The position numbers were made by a program, and so were the translations under genes. This document shows, one piece after another, positions 25,645 through 34,422 of a DNA stretch of 64,000 bases. The notes beneath the pieces were generated by a model. The model saw only the letters and a list, made by a program, of their open reading frames with translations, was not told the DNA's origin and did no database searches. The stretch is from Lachnospira eligens. Its GTDB lineage: Bacteria > Bacillota > Clostridia > Lachnospirales > Lachnospiraceae. How positions within the stretch are numbered: position 1 is the first letter of the stretch; each line of letters opens with the position of its first letter. The stretch lies in assembly GCF_009680455.1 (NCBI RefSeq), contig NZ_WKRD01000002.1, forward strand, positions 372,001-436,000, given 5' to 3'.

Positions 25645-26562
25645 CTACTCAAAATAATACAGATATACATCCTCAAGGTCAATATTATCTCCAACTTTTA
25701 CTGCTTCTTCTGGCAGCTCATCACCTACAACTCTTAACGCAAGACCGTTCTTTCTCTGTCTGATATTGCCAATCTTGTATTCCTTCTGCAGCTCGCCGAC
25801 CTCATCAAGCGTGCATGTTATCTCACCAACTTTTCCAGCCATGCTTTCAATAAGCTCAACAGGTGTTCCTGTCGCAATTATTTCTCCGCTCTTTAGAAGA
25901 AGTACTTTATCAGCAATACATTCAATATCACTTACAACATGAGTTGCAAAAAGAATTATCTTGTCCTTAGACAGCTCTGCAATATAGTTTCTTATTGAGA
26001 TTCTCTCTTTAGGGTCAAGTCCTGCTGTCGGCTCATCAAGTATAAGAATCTTAGGATTACCAATAAGTGCCTGTGCAAGTAGCACTCTCTGCTTCATTCC
26101 TCCTGAAAATCCTCCAATTTTCTTATATGCAACCTTAGTAAGATTAACTACCTCTAGCAACTCGTCTATCTGCTGGTTGACAGTCTTAACAACCTCATTG
26201 CCATTGTCATCAGTCGTCTTAATCCTCTTAACTCCCTTAATCTCTGCCATATATTTAAGAAATGCTTTAGGCGAAAAATCTTCATAAAATCCCTGCTGCT
26301 GCGGCATGTAGCCAACCAGACCCCTGAACTGTTTGCCAAGCTTTAATATATCTTCCTCTGCACTGTCCTCGCCAAAAAGAATACTTCCACCATTCATCTT
26401 ATCTCTCGATACATTATCTGTGATAAGATTAATCATAGTACTCTTGCCGGCTCCATTAGCACCAAGAATACCATATACTCCTGGTGTAAATGTATAATTA
26501 ATCCCCTTCAGTGCCTGAACTGTACCATAAGTTTTCTTTAAATTCCTTACCTCTAATTTCAT
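25645..26562 (-). CDS. ABC transporter ATP-binding protein (CcmA/NatA type), orphan
   Basis: 305 aa. Walker A GANGAGKST (about 35-43), Q-loop, signature FSGGMKQR (about 152-159), Walker B ILILDEPTAG, H-loop FATHVV, plus a C-terminal extension of about 90 aa. An insertion after the Q-loop (KRIKTTDDNGNEVVK) is unusual. It should power export by an ABC-2 permease, but none is encoded next to it; upstream there are only one or two tiny hydrophobic frames (26.6-26.8 kb). Confidence 0.9.
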   Translation of the reverse strand: MKLEVRNLKKTYGTVQALKGINYTFTPGVYGILGANGAGKSTMINLITDNVSRDKMNGGSILFGEDSAEEDILKLGKQFRGLVGYMPQQQGFYEDFSPKAFLKYMAEIKGVKRIKTTDDNGNEVVKTVNQQIDELLEVVNLTKVAYKKIGGFSGGMKQRVLLAQALIGNPKILILDEPTAGLDPKERISIRNYIAELSKDKIILFATHVVSDIECIADKVLLLKSGEIIATGTPVELIESMAGKVGEITCTLDEVGELQKEYKIGNIRQRKNGLALRVVGDELPEEAVKVGDNIDLEDVYLYYFE

Positions 26563-26663
26563 ACCCTGTACCTTCTCTTTCCTAATGATTTTCCGAACTA
26601 CATCATAACCAGCATAATAATAAGCTCAGCCACTAACTCTGTCACATAACGCATAGTCATGAA

Positions 26664-26771
26664 TTATCCTACCGATGCATGAAGTATAAGACTTTTGATA
26701 GCTCCGATACTGCCTACTGATATAATCATTATACTACTAATCTGTGCCAGTGCAATCATAATTCTGCGCAC
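26664..26771 (-). CDS. Possible 35-aa hydrophobic peptide
   Basis: GTG start at 26771 with GGAGG four bases upstream. The product begins MRRIMIALAQISSIMIISV and is one amphipathic/hydrophobic helix. Lies upstream of the orphan ABC ATPase in the same direction; a further 20-aa frame (starting MTMRYVTELV) follows before the ATPase. It could be a small membrane peptide or what is left of a permease gene. No homologue recognised. Confidence 0.35.
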   Translation of the reverse strand: MRRIMIALAQISSIMIISVGSIGAIKSLILHASVG

Positions 26772-26872
26772 GTTCCCTCCTTTTATTATTAATACGAAAA
26801 ATGTTCCAGATAAGTTGACGCATTTTCACAAAAAAGTTAAAATTTTTATAATATTTTGTGGAGGATAATCTA

Positions 26873-27388
26873 GTGGAGAATACTCAGGTGGTTTTTGAAA
26901 AAGATGATTACAGATATATGAAACAGGCAATCACACAGGCTAAGAAGGCTTATAAACTCAATGAAGTGCCTATCGGCTGTGTGATTGTGTATGAAGGAAA
27001 GGTTATAGGAAGAGGCTACAACCGCCGTAACACTGATAAAACCTCTCTCGGCCATGCCGAGATTACTGCAATTAAGAAAGCCAGCCGCTACATGAACGAC
27101 TGGCGGCTTGAGAACTGCACTTTATATGTTACGCTTGAACCTTGTCAGATGTGTGCAGGTGCTATTGTTCAGGCAAGAATTCCAAGAGTTGTTATCGGTT
27201 CCATGAATCCCAAAGCAGGATGTGCCGGTTCAATACTTAATATCCTTCAGATTCCGACATTCAATCACCAGTGTGAGATTACTAAAGGTGTATGTGAAGA
27301 AGAATGTTCAGAAATGCTCACAACATTTTTTAAGGAGCTGCGTAAAAGCAAGAAAAAGAATACTGCTGTCACTACTGATGGAGAATAA
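26873..27388 (+). CDS. tadA: tRNA-specific adenosine deaminase
   Basis: About 171 aa, converts A34 to inosine in tRNA-Arg(ACG). Cytidine-deaminase fold with HAEITAI (zinc His and catalytic Glu) and PCQMCAGAI (two zinc Cys). The C-terminal extension of about 30 aa is longer than the E. coli enzyme. Start chosen at GTG 26873 because GGAGG lies eight bases upstream; an in-frame GTG at 26858 would place that ribosome site inside the gene. A TATAAT lies at 26847-26852. Followed after 2 bp by an acetyltransferase gene. Confidence 0.94.
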   Translation: MENTQVVFEKDDYRYMKQAITQAKKAYKLNEVPIGCVIVYEGKVIGRGYNRRNTDKTSLGHAEITAIKKASRYMNDWRLENCTLYVTLEPCQMCAGAIVQARIPRVVIGSMNPKAGCAGSILNILQIPTFNHQCEITKGVCEEECSEMLTTFFKELRKSKKKNTAVTTDGE

Positions 27389-27390
27389 TT

Positions 27391-27930
27391 ATGAAATTTG
27401 AATACACTTTTGAAGGCATGACGCTTAAAGTACTTGATGAAACATTTGCAGGAAAAGTACTTGAATTTTACAGCCGTAACCGTGAGGAATTCGACAGATA
27501 CGAAGCTGCCAAGCCTGATAATTTCTATACAACAGAATATATTGCAGCCACACTTAAAGCTGAATATGCTGCTTTGCTAAAGGGTGAATTCGGCAGATTT
27601 TTTCTTTTCTCTGACGACTTACCAGGTGAAATTCTCGGCTCTGTATCTTTTTTTGGTGTTACAAGCATTAACCGTTCTTGCCGCATAGGATATAAGATTG
27701 ATAAGAATTACCGCCAGTTAGGACTTGGAAGCCTTATGGTTAAACATATGCTTGAGATTCTTACACACGAAAAGGAGATGCACAGGATTGAAGCTTACAT
27801 TCACCCTCAAAACATCTCCTCTATTAATCTTGTCAAATCTCTTGGCTTTATATCTGAGGGAACCGCCTACTCCTATGTAAAGCTTAACGGCTCATGGCAG
27901 GATCATTTAAGATTCGTCTATATTTCCTGA
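27391..27930 (+). CDS. GNAT-family N-acetyltransferase (RimJ/RimL-like)
   Basis: 179 aa. Acetyl-CoA site visible as YRQLGLGSLMVKHML (about 110-124) and the late NxxSINLVKSLGF motif (about 146-159). RimJ/RimL-type layout, the substrate could be a protein N-terminus or a small amine. GGAG within the tadA end serves as ribosome site, so it is co-expressed with tadA. Its 3' end overlaps the convergent DUF6128-like gene by 13 bp. Confidence 0.88.
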   Translation: MKFEYTFEGMTLKVLDETFAGKVLEFYSRNREEFDRYEAAKPDNFYTTEYIAATLKAEYAALLKGEFGRFFLFSDDLPGEILGSVSFFGVTSINRSCRIGYKIDKNYRQLGLGSLMVKHMLEILTHEKEMHRIEAYIHPQNISSINLVKSLGFISEGTAYSYVKLNGSWQDHLRFVYIS

Positions 27931-29060
27931 TACCAGTATCCAAAATATGGATTGGCATAGTCACTCCTGTGACTCTTTTTAAAATTATTAAAGCCAAACA
28001 TTGAAGCCATGTAGCGTTCACGGTTGCAGTACATTCCCGGAACGCCAATGAAATATTTAGTATTATCAAGGTTATCGCGCACTCTCCCAAAAAGAATGTG
28101 CCTGAAATTATAATAACCATGTAGCAGGAAGCTGTTTCCCGCGATGTCAATTTCATTCTGGTTAAGACACTTTAACTTCTCTGGCGACACTTCTATACAA
28201 TCATAGAAGTAATCATCGTCAAATGCATCTATATAATCAGCCCGCACAAAAAGCTTTTGAAAAGGATCCGTCTGCGTTGCATTGGCTCTATGTGCTTTTT
28301 GCTGCAAATGTTGTGTTTCCGCAGGTATTTTAGCTGCTGCTCCGGCAGCCTTTATATTCTCCGGCATGGTTACACTTTCGGCAGCCACCTCTGCCTGTTT
28401 TGTCTGAACTATCTGCTGTTCTTCCACCACAATCTGTTTCGTCTGGACCATTTCTGATTTTCCCGCCAACATTGCAGATTCTGACTGAACCGGCTGTTGT
28501 CCGCCTGATTCTGACTGTCCCCGTTCCTTCATTGCTGCATTGTATCCAGCCATCTCTTGTCTGACCACCGAAGACTCTGCTGTCTCCTGTCGTTTCTCTT
28601 CCTCATCACTCTGCCGCATGCGCTCTTTTATAACAATTCCGGCTTCAACCTGCTTCTTTGCATCCATTCCTGAGAACACAAGCATGTCAGGTGTTACGTC
28701 CTCATCCTTCCACATAGACATCATACAGTCATATCTTGCATCCTCCCTTGCAACCGCAAGCCCGCATATATCCTTAAATCCATAACCGGTTTCATTGATA
28801 TTATCAGGATTGAATACGCCACTGTATTCCATCTGTCCCACTTTTACAAGACATTCCCCAAGCTTTATAAGCCTGTAACCACCGTCAGTAACCATCATAT
28901 ATATTCCAAACATTTCCGGGCTGTCTGTTTTAACACCTCTTAAACTGATGTTTAACTTGAACTGCCCCTGATGAACTAGTGCCTTTGCAAATCCTACATT
29001 TCTCCCCTTTACTCCTTCCGGATATGAATATATGTATGAAACAAGACGCTGATAATCCAC
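27918..29060 (-). CDS. DUF6128-like protein with long charged linker
   Basis: 380 aa. N-terminal domain (about 1-130) and C-terminal domain (about 265-380, with HGYYNFRHILFGRV and FIGVPGMYCNRERYMASMFG) are joined by a Gln/Glu/Ala-rich linker. Resembles Lachnospiraceae DUF6128 proteins as I recall them; function unknown. No signal peptide. The start is GTG at 29060 with GGGAGG six bases before it. That ribosome site forms one arm of a perfect 14-bp hairpin (29064-29136), so initiation may be controlled by RNA folding. Confidence 0.7.
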   Translation of the reverse strand: MDYQRLVSYIYSYPEGVKGRNVGFAKALVHQGQFKLNISLRGVKTDSPEMFGIYMMVTDGGYRLIKLGECLVKVGQMEYSGVFNPDNINETGYGFKDICGLAVAREDARYDCMMSMWKDEDVTPDMLVFSGMDAKKQVEAGIVIKERMRQSDEEEKRQETAESSVVRQEMAGYNAAMKERGQSESGGQQPVQSESAMLAGKSEMVQTKQIVVEEQQIVQTKQAEVAAESVTMPENIKAAGAAAKIPAETQHLQQKAHRANATQTDPFQKLFVRADYIDAFDDDYFYDCIEVSPEKLKCLNQNEIDIAGNSFLLHGYYNFRHILFGRVRDNLDNTKYFIGVPGMYCNRERYMASMFGFNNFKKSHRSDYANPYFGYWYQEI

Positions 29061-29063
29061 AAT

Positions 29064-29136
29064 AAACCTCCCTGATGATTAACTCTCTTATGCACCTTAT
29101 GCTATGCATTAAGAAAATATTCCATCAGGGAGGTTT
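29064..29136 (-). promoter_or_regulatory. Hairpin sequestering the ribosome site of the DUF6128-like gene
   Basis: Perfect 14-bp arms AAACCTCCCTGATG (29064-29077) and CATCAGGGAGGTTT (29123-29136) with a 45-nt loop. In the minus-strand mRNA the 3' arm contains the GGGAGG ribosome site. It also ends the upstream GGDEF gene region; no strong U-run follows on the minus strand, while TTTTATCTT follows on the plus strand. Confidence 0.65.
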
Positions 29137-29140
29137 TATC

Positions 29141-30169
29141 TTAATCTACCACCATATTCTTTCCGTTATTTTTTCCGTAATAAAGCCTGTCATCTGCGTG
29201 CTTTATCCATTCTTCTATATCACCATCGGCATTTCTCTGTGCCACTCCTATTGTTAGTGATATATTTATCTTCTGCTGTTTATAAATACATTCAGAGTTT
29301 TCTATTTCTCTCCTCAATTTTTCTAATACTTCATGTGTGCTGTCGTGTGTTCCATTATGTATAAGAAATTCTTCTCCGCCCCACCTTGAAATCACACAGT
29401 TACTGCATATATTTTTCATCTTCTGTGCAATGAAATTTAACACATAATCACCACAGTTATGTCCATATGTATCATTTATTTTCTTGAAATCATCTACATC
29501 TGCCATTGCAAGCCAGCCTTCATCGTCCGCATCATATTCTTCAAGATAATTAATCATATATCTTCTGCTGTAAAGGTCTGTCAGAAGATCAATGTTGGCA
29601 ATTGAATTAAGCTTCTTCTCAGACTCAATAACAAGATCGACTATCACCTTAGTATAATATATTAAAAATGCTGATACACTTATTGCATTACATGCAAGCA
29701 TAACAGATATAATTGTTTTATTAATTTCATACAATGGTCCGTTAATTATAGCTATTGCTGATGATATTATACTTACAGCAACTATTGCTATCGACACAGC
29801 CAGTGGATTCGGGTCTTTTGTATCGGTCTTGGTTGATATGTATTGTGAATAAAATATTATAGGTATTAATGACATGCTATACAGATGAAATCCACATTTA
29901 TACCCAAGACATATTGTTGCAATAGCCATATAAATTATAATTGTTGCATACACACACCACATATATGCACACACTTTCTGCCTTTTTAACAGCATAAAAT
30001 ATAACACATAACCAATCAGTGCTATTACACTGTAATAAATCATTGGTGTTATATTAAAATATACAAATAATGTCAGCATAAATGCAACAAATAAAAACAA
30101 CGATATGTTAACAACCACGCATAGTTTAACAACCTGTTCCAGATTAAATTCTTTTTTATTAATGCTCAT
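29141..30169 (-). CDS. Membrane-bound diguanylate cyclase (GGDEF)
   Basis: 342 aa. Six predicted membrane helices (about residues 14-185), then a GGDEF domain whose active site reads RWGGEEF (about 265-271), a functional variant, preceded by the DVDDFKKINDTYGH metal/substrate region. Makes cyclic-di-GMP. No RxxD inhibitory site is obvious five residues before GGEEF. Start ATG has GGAG close upstream. Confidence 0.92.
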   Translation of the reverse strand: MSINKKEFNLEQVVKLCVVVNISLFLFVAFMLTLFVYFNITPMIYYSVIALIGYVLYFMLLKRQKVCAYMWCVYATIIIYMAIATICLGYKCGFHLYSMSLIPIIFYSQYISTKTDTKDPNPLAVSIAIVAVSIISSAIAIINGPLYEINKTIISVMLACNAISVSAFLIYYTKVIVDLVIESEKKLNSIANIDLLTDLYSRRYMINYLEEYDADDEGWLAMADVDDFKKINDTYGHNCGDYVLNFIAQKMKNICSNCVISRWGGEEFLIHNGTHDSTHEVLEKLRREIENSECIYKQQKINISLTIGVAQRNADGDIEEWIKHADDRLYYGKNNGKNMVVD

Positions 30170-30307
30170 GATATCTCCTGATAATATGTTCTCGATTGTA
30201 AGTAGTACTATAGTATCATACAGAAGTTACTTTTTCACTACATTTTTATTGCAGCTTGACATTTTTTATTAAGTTTCATAACATTATTCTTATAGATTGG
30301 AGGCAAT

Positions 30308-31189
30308 ATGAGCGATAATAAATATAATAATGTTATGCACCTCGGCAACCCAACTAACACGATTGCCGTGCTTAACAGATATGGTTTTGATTTCAAGAAA
30401 AAGTTCGGTCAGAACTTTCTTATAGATGAAAATGTTGTTGAAAAAATCGTCCGTGAAGCAGGCGTTACGAAAGACGATTTCGTTGTTGAAGTCGGCCCTG
30501 GAATCGGAACAATGACACAGATTCTGTGTGAGAATGCCAGAGAAGTTGTTGCCGTTGAGATTGATAAGAAGCTTATTCCTATCCTTACAGAGGACACACT
30601 TTCTTATTATGACAATGTAACAGTAATCAATGAAGATATCTTAAAGCTTGATATCAAGAAGCTTGCAGATGAGAAGAATGACGGCAGGCCAATCAAGGTT
30701 GTTGCCAACCTTCCATACTATATAACAACACCTATTATTATGGGACTTTTTGAGAGCCATGTACCATTAGACAGTATAACTATCATGGTTCAGAAAGAGG
30801 TAGCTGACCGCATGCAATGTGGTCCTGGAACTAAAGATTATGGCGCACTTTCACTTGCTGTACAGTTCTACGCCAAGCCTAAGGTTGTGCTTAACGTACC
30901 TGCAAGCTGCTTTATGCCTCGTCCTAATGTTGATTCAGCGGTTATCCGTCTTGAACGCTTCAAGACACCACCTGTTGATGTTAAGAATGAACATCTTATG
31001 TTCAGGATAATAAGAGCATCATTTAACCAGCGCCGAAAGACTATGCTTAACAGTGTCGGCAATTCCGGCATCGGCATCACTAAAGAAGCTCTTACCAACG
31101 CACTGGAAACTATGGGACTTCCACTTACTATCCGCGGCGAAGCCCTTACACTTGAGCAGTTTGCACAATTAAGCAATCTGCTGTGCTAA
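30308..31189 (+). CDS. ksgA: 16S rRNA dimethyladenosine transferase KsgA/RsmA
   Basis: 293 aa, dimethylates two adjacent adenosines in helix 45 of 16S rRNA during small-subunit assembly. SAM motif VEVGPGIGTMTQ (about 61-72), target-base motif NLPYYITTPI (about 139-148), FNQRRKTM in the C-terminal domain. Full length. TTGGAGG six bases before ATG. Ends before hairpin array D. Confidence 0.97.
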   Translation: MSDNKYNNVMHLGNPTNTIAVLNRYGFDFKKKFGQNFLIDENVVEKIVREAGVTKDDFVVEVGPGIGTMTQILCENAREVVAVEIDKKLIPILTEDTLSYYDNVTVINEDILKLDIKKLADEKNDGRPIKVVANLPYYITTPIIMGLFESHVPLDSITIMVQKEVADRMQCGPGTKDYGALSLAVQFYAKPKVVLNVPASCFMPRPNVDSAVIRLERFKTPPVDVKNEHLMFRIIRASFNQRRKTMLNSVGNSGIGITKEALTNALETMGLPLTIRGEALTLEQFAQLSNLLC

Positions 31190-31199
31190 ATAACGTGAT

Positions 31200-31380
31200 A
31201 CCTATAAGTAGTCGCATTTTCACTGCTTTAGTAGGTGTTTTTGCAGCAAAATTCACGTAAATCAGGTTACTTCTAGACTAAAGACCTATACAACAACAAA
31301 AAACGGCTATTTAGTAGGTGTTTTCATGACTTTAACGATAAAAACCACGTTAAAAGACCTACTAAATAGCCGTTTTATTA
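31200..31380. repeat. Intergenic hairpin-repeat array D with bidirectional terminator-like hairpin
   Basis: Units: ACCTATAAG (31200-31208) with TTAGTAGGT (31228-31236); ACCTATA (31284-31290) with TAGTAGGT (31312-31319); and a very strong hairpin with perfect 20-bp arms at 31300-31319 and 31357-31376 whose loop holds a second 8-bp pairing. It lies between the convergent genes ksgA and tatD; a T-rich tract follows on the plus strand, so this last hairpin probably terminates ksgA. Confidence 0.7.
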
Positions 31381-31447
31381 TAATTTATAGGTTTTCACCC
31401 AGTTTACACAAGAAAAGGGCTGTCCTGCCGGCAAAGTCCTCGAAACC

Positions 31448-32254
31448 TTACTCCCCAAAAAGCAGCCTTCTCGCATTCTGGTTAGTAACATCAATAACCT
31501 CCTGCGTATCAAGCCCTTTAATCTGCGCCAGCTTTTCTGCAACATATTTTATATTGCGGCTGTCGTTTCTTTTACCTCGGTTAGGCTCAGGTGCCATATA
31601 TGGACTGTCTGTCTCCAGAACAATTCTATCCATCGGTATATACGCTGCTGCTTCCACAAGCTTCCTGGCATTCTTAAATGTAAGAACACCGCCGATTCCT
31701 ATAGAAAAGCCCATGTTAAGAAAATCTCTTGCGGCTTCCATGCTGTATGAATAACAGTGAATTATTCCACCTGTTTCCTGTCCATGATTACTCTTTAATA
31801 TGTCGATTGTATCCTGACATGCATCTCTTGAATGAATCATTACCGGCATGTGTGTACGGTACGCTACATTCATCTGTGCTGCAAACCATTCACGCTGCTG
31901 CTTCTTCTCAGCCGCCGCCATATCTGCATCATCTGACACATAGTAGTAATCAAGTCCGATTTCTCCAAGTGCAACAATCTTTCTGGTCTTAGATTCACCA
32001 AGCATGTTTTCCAGCCATTCAATGTCCGATTCTTTCAATCTGACAATATCCTCCGGGTGGAAACCAATCGCTGCGTATACCTTTTCATATTGTGCAGCAA
32101 GTGCAAGGGAAGCCTCACAGCCCTGACGGCTTGCACCTACATTAACAATGTAATCAAGCTCCCCTGTATCACTAAGCATGCTGCTTATAAGTTCATCTCT
32201 GTCCTCATCAAATCTTTCATCATCATAATGAGCATGAGTTTCAAATATCTTCAT
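31448..32254 (-). CDS. tatD: TatD-family metal-dependent DNase
   Basis: 268 aa amidohydrolase-fold nuclease. Metal ligands seen in THAHYDDERF (HxH), GEIGLDYYY (Glu), MIHSRDA (His), IIHCYS (His) and LETDSPY (Asp). Family members act as 3'-5' DNases in repair and DNA turnover. Starts five bases after the metG stop, the common metG-tatD pair of Firmicutes. Confidence 0.95.
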   Translation of the reverse strand: MKIFETHAHYDDERFDEDRDELISSMLSDTGELDYIVNVGASRQGCEASLALAAQYEKVYAAIGFHPEDIVRLKESDIEWLENMLGESKTRKIVALGEIGLDYYYVSDDADMAAAEKKQQREWFAAQMNVAYRTHMPVMIHSRDACQDTIDILKSNHGQETGGIIHCYSYSMEAARDFLNMGFSIGIGGVLTFKNARKLVEAAAYIPMDRIVLETDSPYMAPEPNRGKRNDSRNIKYVAEKLAQIKGLDTQEVIDVTNQNARRLLFGE

Positions 32255-32259
32255 ATCTA

Positions 32260-34233
32260 TCAGCCAATCTCTGCGCCTTCAATAATATCCTTCTCAAGTG
32301 TAAGAACTGATAAGTTATCCTTATCATCCCATGCTGAGATAATCATTCCCTGTGACTCAATACCACAGATCTTTCTTGGCTTTAAATTAGTACATACAAC
32401 TAACTTCTTACCAATAAGCTCTTCTGGCTTATAGTACTTCTGGATACCTGATACGATAGTTCTCTTCTCATCACCAATCTGAAGCTCGAACTTAAGAAGC
32501 TTTGTCTTCTTAACAGCTTCACATGTAAGAACCTTGGCAACTCTGAACTGAACCTTTTCAAAATCATCAAATGTAATCTCAGGCTTAACTTCAACCTGTG
32601 GATATTCTGTAACTCCATTAGCCTTCTTCTGTGCTTCCTGAATAGCTTCAACCTTTTCCTTAAGGTCCTTCTCAAAGTCAAGTCTTGCGAAAAGAATCTC
32701 TGGAGTCTCAGTAACCTTAAGTCCTGTTTCTCTTAAGCCAAATGTAGCAAGGTCATCAAAATCTCTTACTCCTGCCTCTGGATTAGCTGGGTAAAGCTGT
32801 GCAAGAATCTTATCTGTAGTCTCTGGCATGAAAGACTTAAGAAGATTAGCACCGATTGTAATACTCTCAACAAGGTTATAGAGCACTTCTGCTAATCTGT
32901 CCTGCTGTGCCTCATCCTTTGCAAGAGCCCAAGGCATTGTCTCGTCAATATATTTATTACATCTCTTAAAGAGCGTGAATACTTCTGTGATAGCATCTGC
33001 TACATGAAGTGTAGCCATCTTTGCCTGAACCTTATCTCTTGTTGCTGTTATAACAGCCTTAAGGTCACCGTCAATTGCAGCATCCTCTACGCCAGTCTTA
33101 TTAACAACTCCACCAAAGTACTTGTTAGACATTGCAATTGTTCTGTTTACAAGGTTACCAAGTGTGTTGGCAAGGTCTGAGTTCATACGCTCAACCATAA
33201 GCTCCCATGAAATAACACCATCATTCTCAAATGGCATCTCGTGAAGAACAAAGTAACGTACAGCGTCAACGCCGAAGAGGTCTACAAGGTCATCTGCATA
33301 GATAACATTTCCCTTAGACTTACTCATCTTACCATCATTCTGTAATAACCAAGGATGTCCAAATACCTGCTTAGGAAGTGGCTCACCAAGTGCCATAAGG
33401 AATATTGGCCAGTAAATTGTATGGAATCTGATGATATCCTTACCGATAAGGTGAAGGTCTGCTGGCCAGAACTTCTTGTACTGCTCTGAAGAATTGCCAT
33501 CAGCATCATATCCGATACCTGTAATATAGTTAGTAAGGGCATCAAGCCATACATAAACTACATGCTTGTCATCAAAGTCAACCGGGATACCCCATTTGAA
33601 AGATGTTCTTGATACACATAAATCCTGAAGTCCAGGAAGAAGGAAGTTGTTCATCATCTCATTCTTTCTTGAAACAGGCTGGATGAATTCCGGATGTGTA
33701 TTGATATGCTCAATAAGCTTGTTGGCATATTTGCTCATCTTGAAGAAATAAGCTTCTTCCTTAGCCGGCTTAACTTCACGTCCACAATCAGGACACTTTC
33801 CATCAACAAGCTGGCTCTCTGTCCAGAAAGACTCACATGGAGTACAGTACATGCCTTCATATGAACCCTTATAAATGTCTCCCTGATCATAAAGTTTCTT
33901 AAAAATCTTCTGAACCTGCTTCTCATGGTAATCATCTGTTGTTCTGATGAACTTATCATATGAAGTATTCATAAGATCCCATATTCTCTTGATTTCTGTT
34001 GAAACATTATCAACAAATTCCTTAGGTGTAATTCCAGCTTCTTCAGCCTTAAGCTCAATCTTCTGACCATGCTCGTCAGTTCCTGTCTGGAAAAATACAT
34101 CATAGCCTTCCTGTCTTCTGAATCTTGCAATACTGTCTGCAAGAACGACTTCATAAGTATTACCGATATGTGGCTTGCCTGATGTATAGGCAATAGCTGT
34201 TGTCATATAAAATGGACCTTTACTCTGTGGCAT
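32260..34233 (-). CDS. metG: Methionyl-tRNA synthetase
   Basis: 657 aa class I synthetase. HIGN signature (about 22-25), a Cys cluster in the connective domain (CTPCESFW...CPDC), KMSKSKGN near residue 300, and a C-terminal EMAP/Trbp111-like tRNA-binding domain (about 550-657). Ribosome site GGAGG seven bases before ATG. No T-box leader is visible in the ~190-bp divergent spacer. Confidence 0.97.
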   Translation of the reverse strand: MPQSKGPFYMTTAIAYTSGKPHIGNTYEVVLADSIARFRRQEGYDVFFQTGTDEHGQKIELKAEEAGITPKEFVDNVSTEIKRIWDLMNTSYDKFIRTTDDYHEKQVQKIFKKLYDQGDIYKGSYEGMYCTPCESFWTESQLVDGKCPDCGREVKPAKEEAYFFKMSKYANKLIEHINTHPEFIQPVSRKNEMMNNFLLPGLQDLCVSRTSFKWGIPVDFDDKHVVYVWLDALTNYITGIGYDADGNSSEQYKKFWPADLHLIGKDIIRFHTIYWPIFLMALGEPLPKQVFGHPWLLQNDGKMSKSKGNVIYADDLVDLFGVDAVRYFVLHEMPFENDGVISWELMVERMNSDLANTLGNLVNRTIAMSNKYFGGVVNKTGVEDAAIDGDLKAVITATRDKVQAKMATLHVADAITEVFTLFKRCNKYIDETMPWALAKDEAQQDRLAEVLYNLVESITIGANLLKSFMPETTDKILAQLYPANPEAGVRDFDDLATFGLRETGLKVTETPEILFARLDFEKDLKEKVEAIQEAQKKANGVTEYPQVEVKPEITFDDFEKVQFRVAKVLTCEAVKKTKLLKFELQIGDEKRTIVSGIQKYYKPEELIGKKLVVCTNLKPRKICGIESQGMIISAWDDKDNLSVLTLEKDIIEGAEIG

Positions 34234-34422
34234 ATCATTTCCTCCATAATCTATTATTCTAATTCATCGCTATAACGCAAATGTAGTGTGAATCATTTAT
34301 CCGTAAACTTTATCATAGAAAAATTTACAATAAGTGTCAAGTCTGTATTAAGTATGATACAATATGTGAATAATAAATCAGTATTTCTTATAATATTAAT
34401 TAAGACAGAAATGAGGATTAGT

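Noticed and set aside
34234..34422. T-box or SAM riboswitch before metG
   Set aside because: No T-box word or specifier stem is visible in the short divergent spacer.
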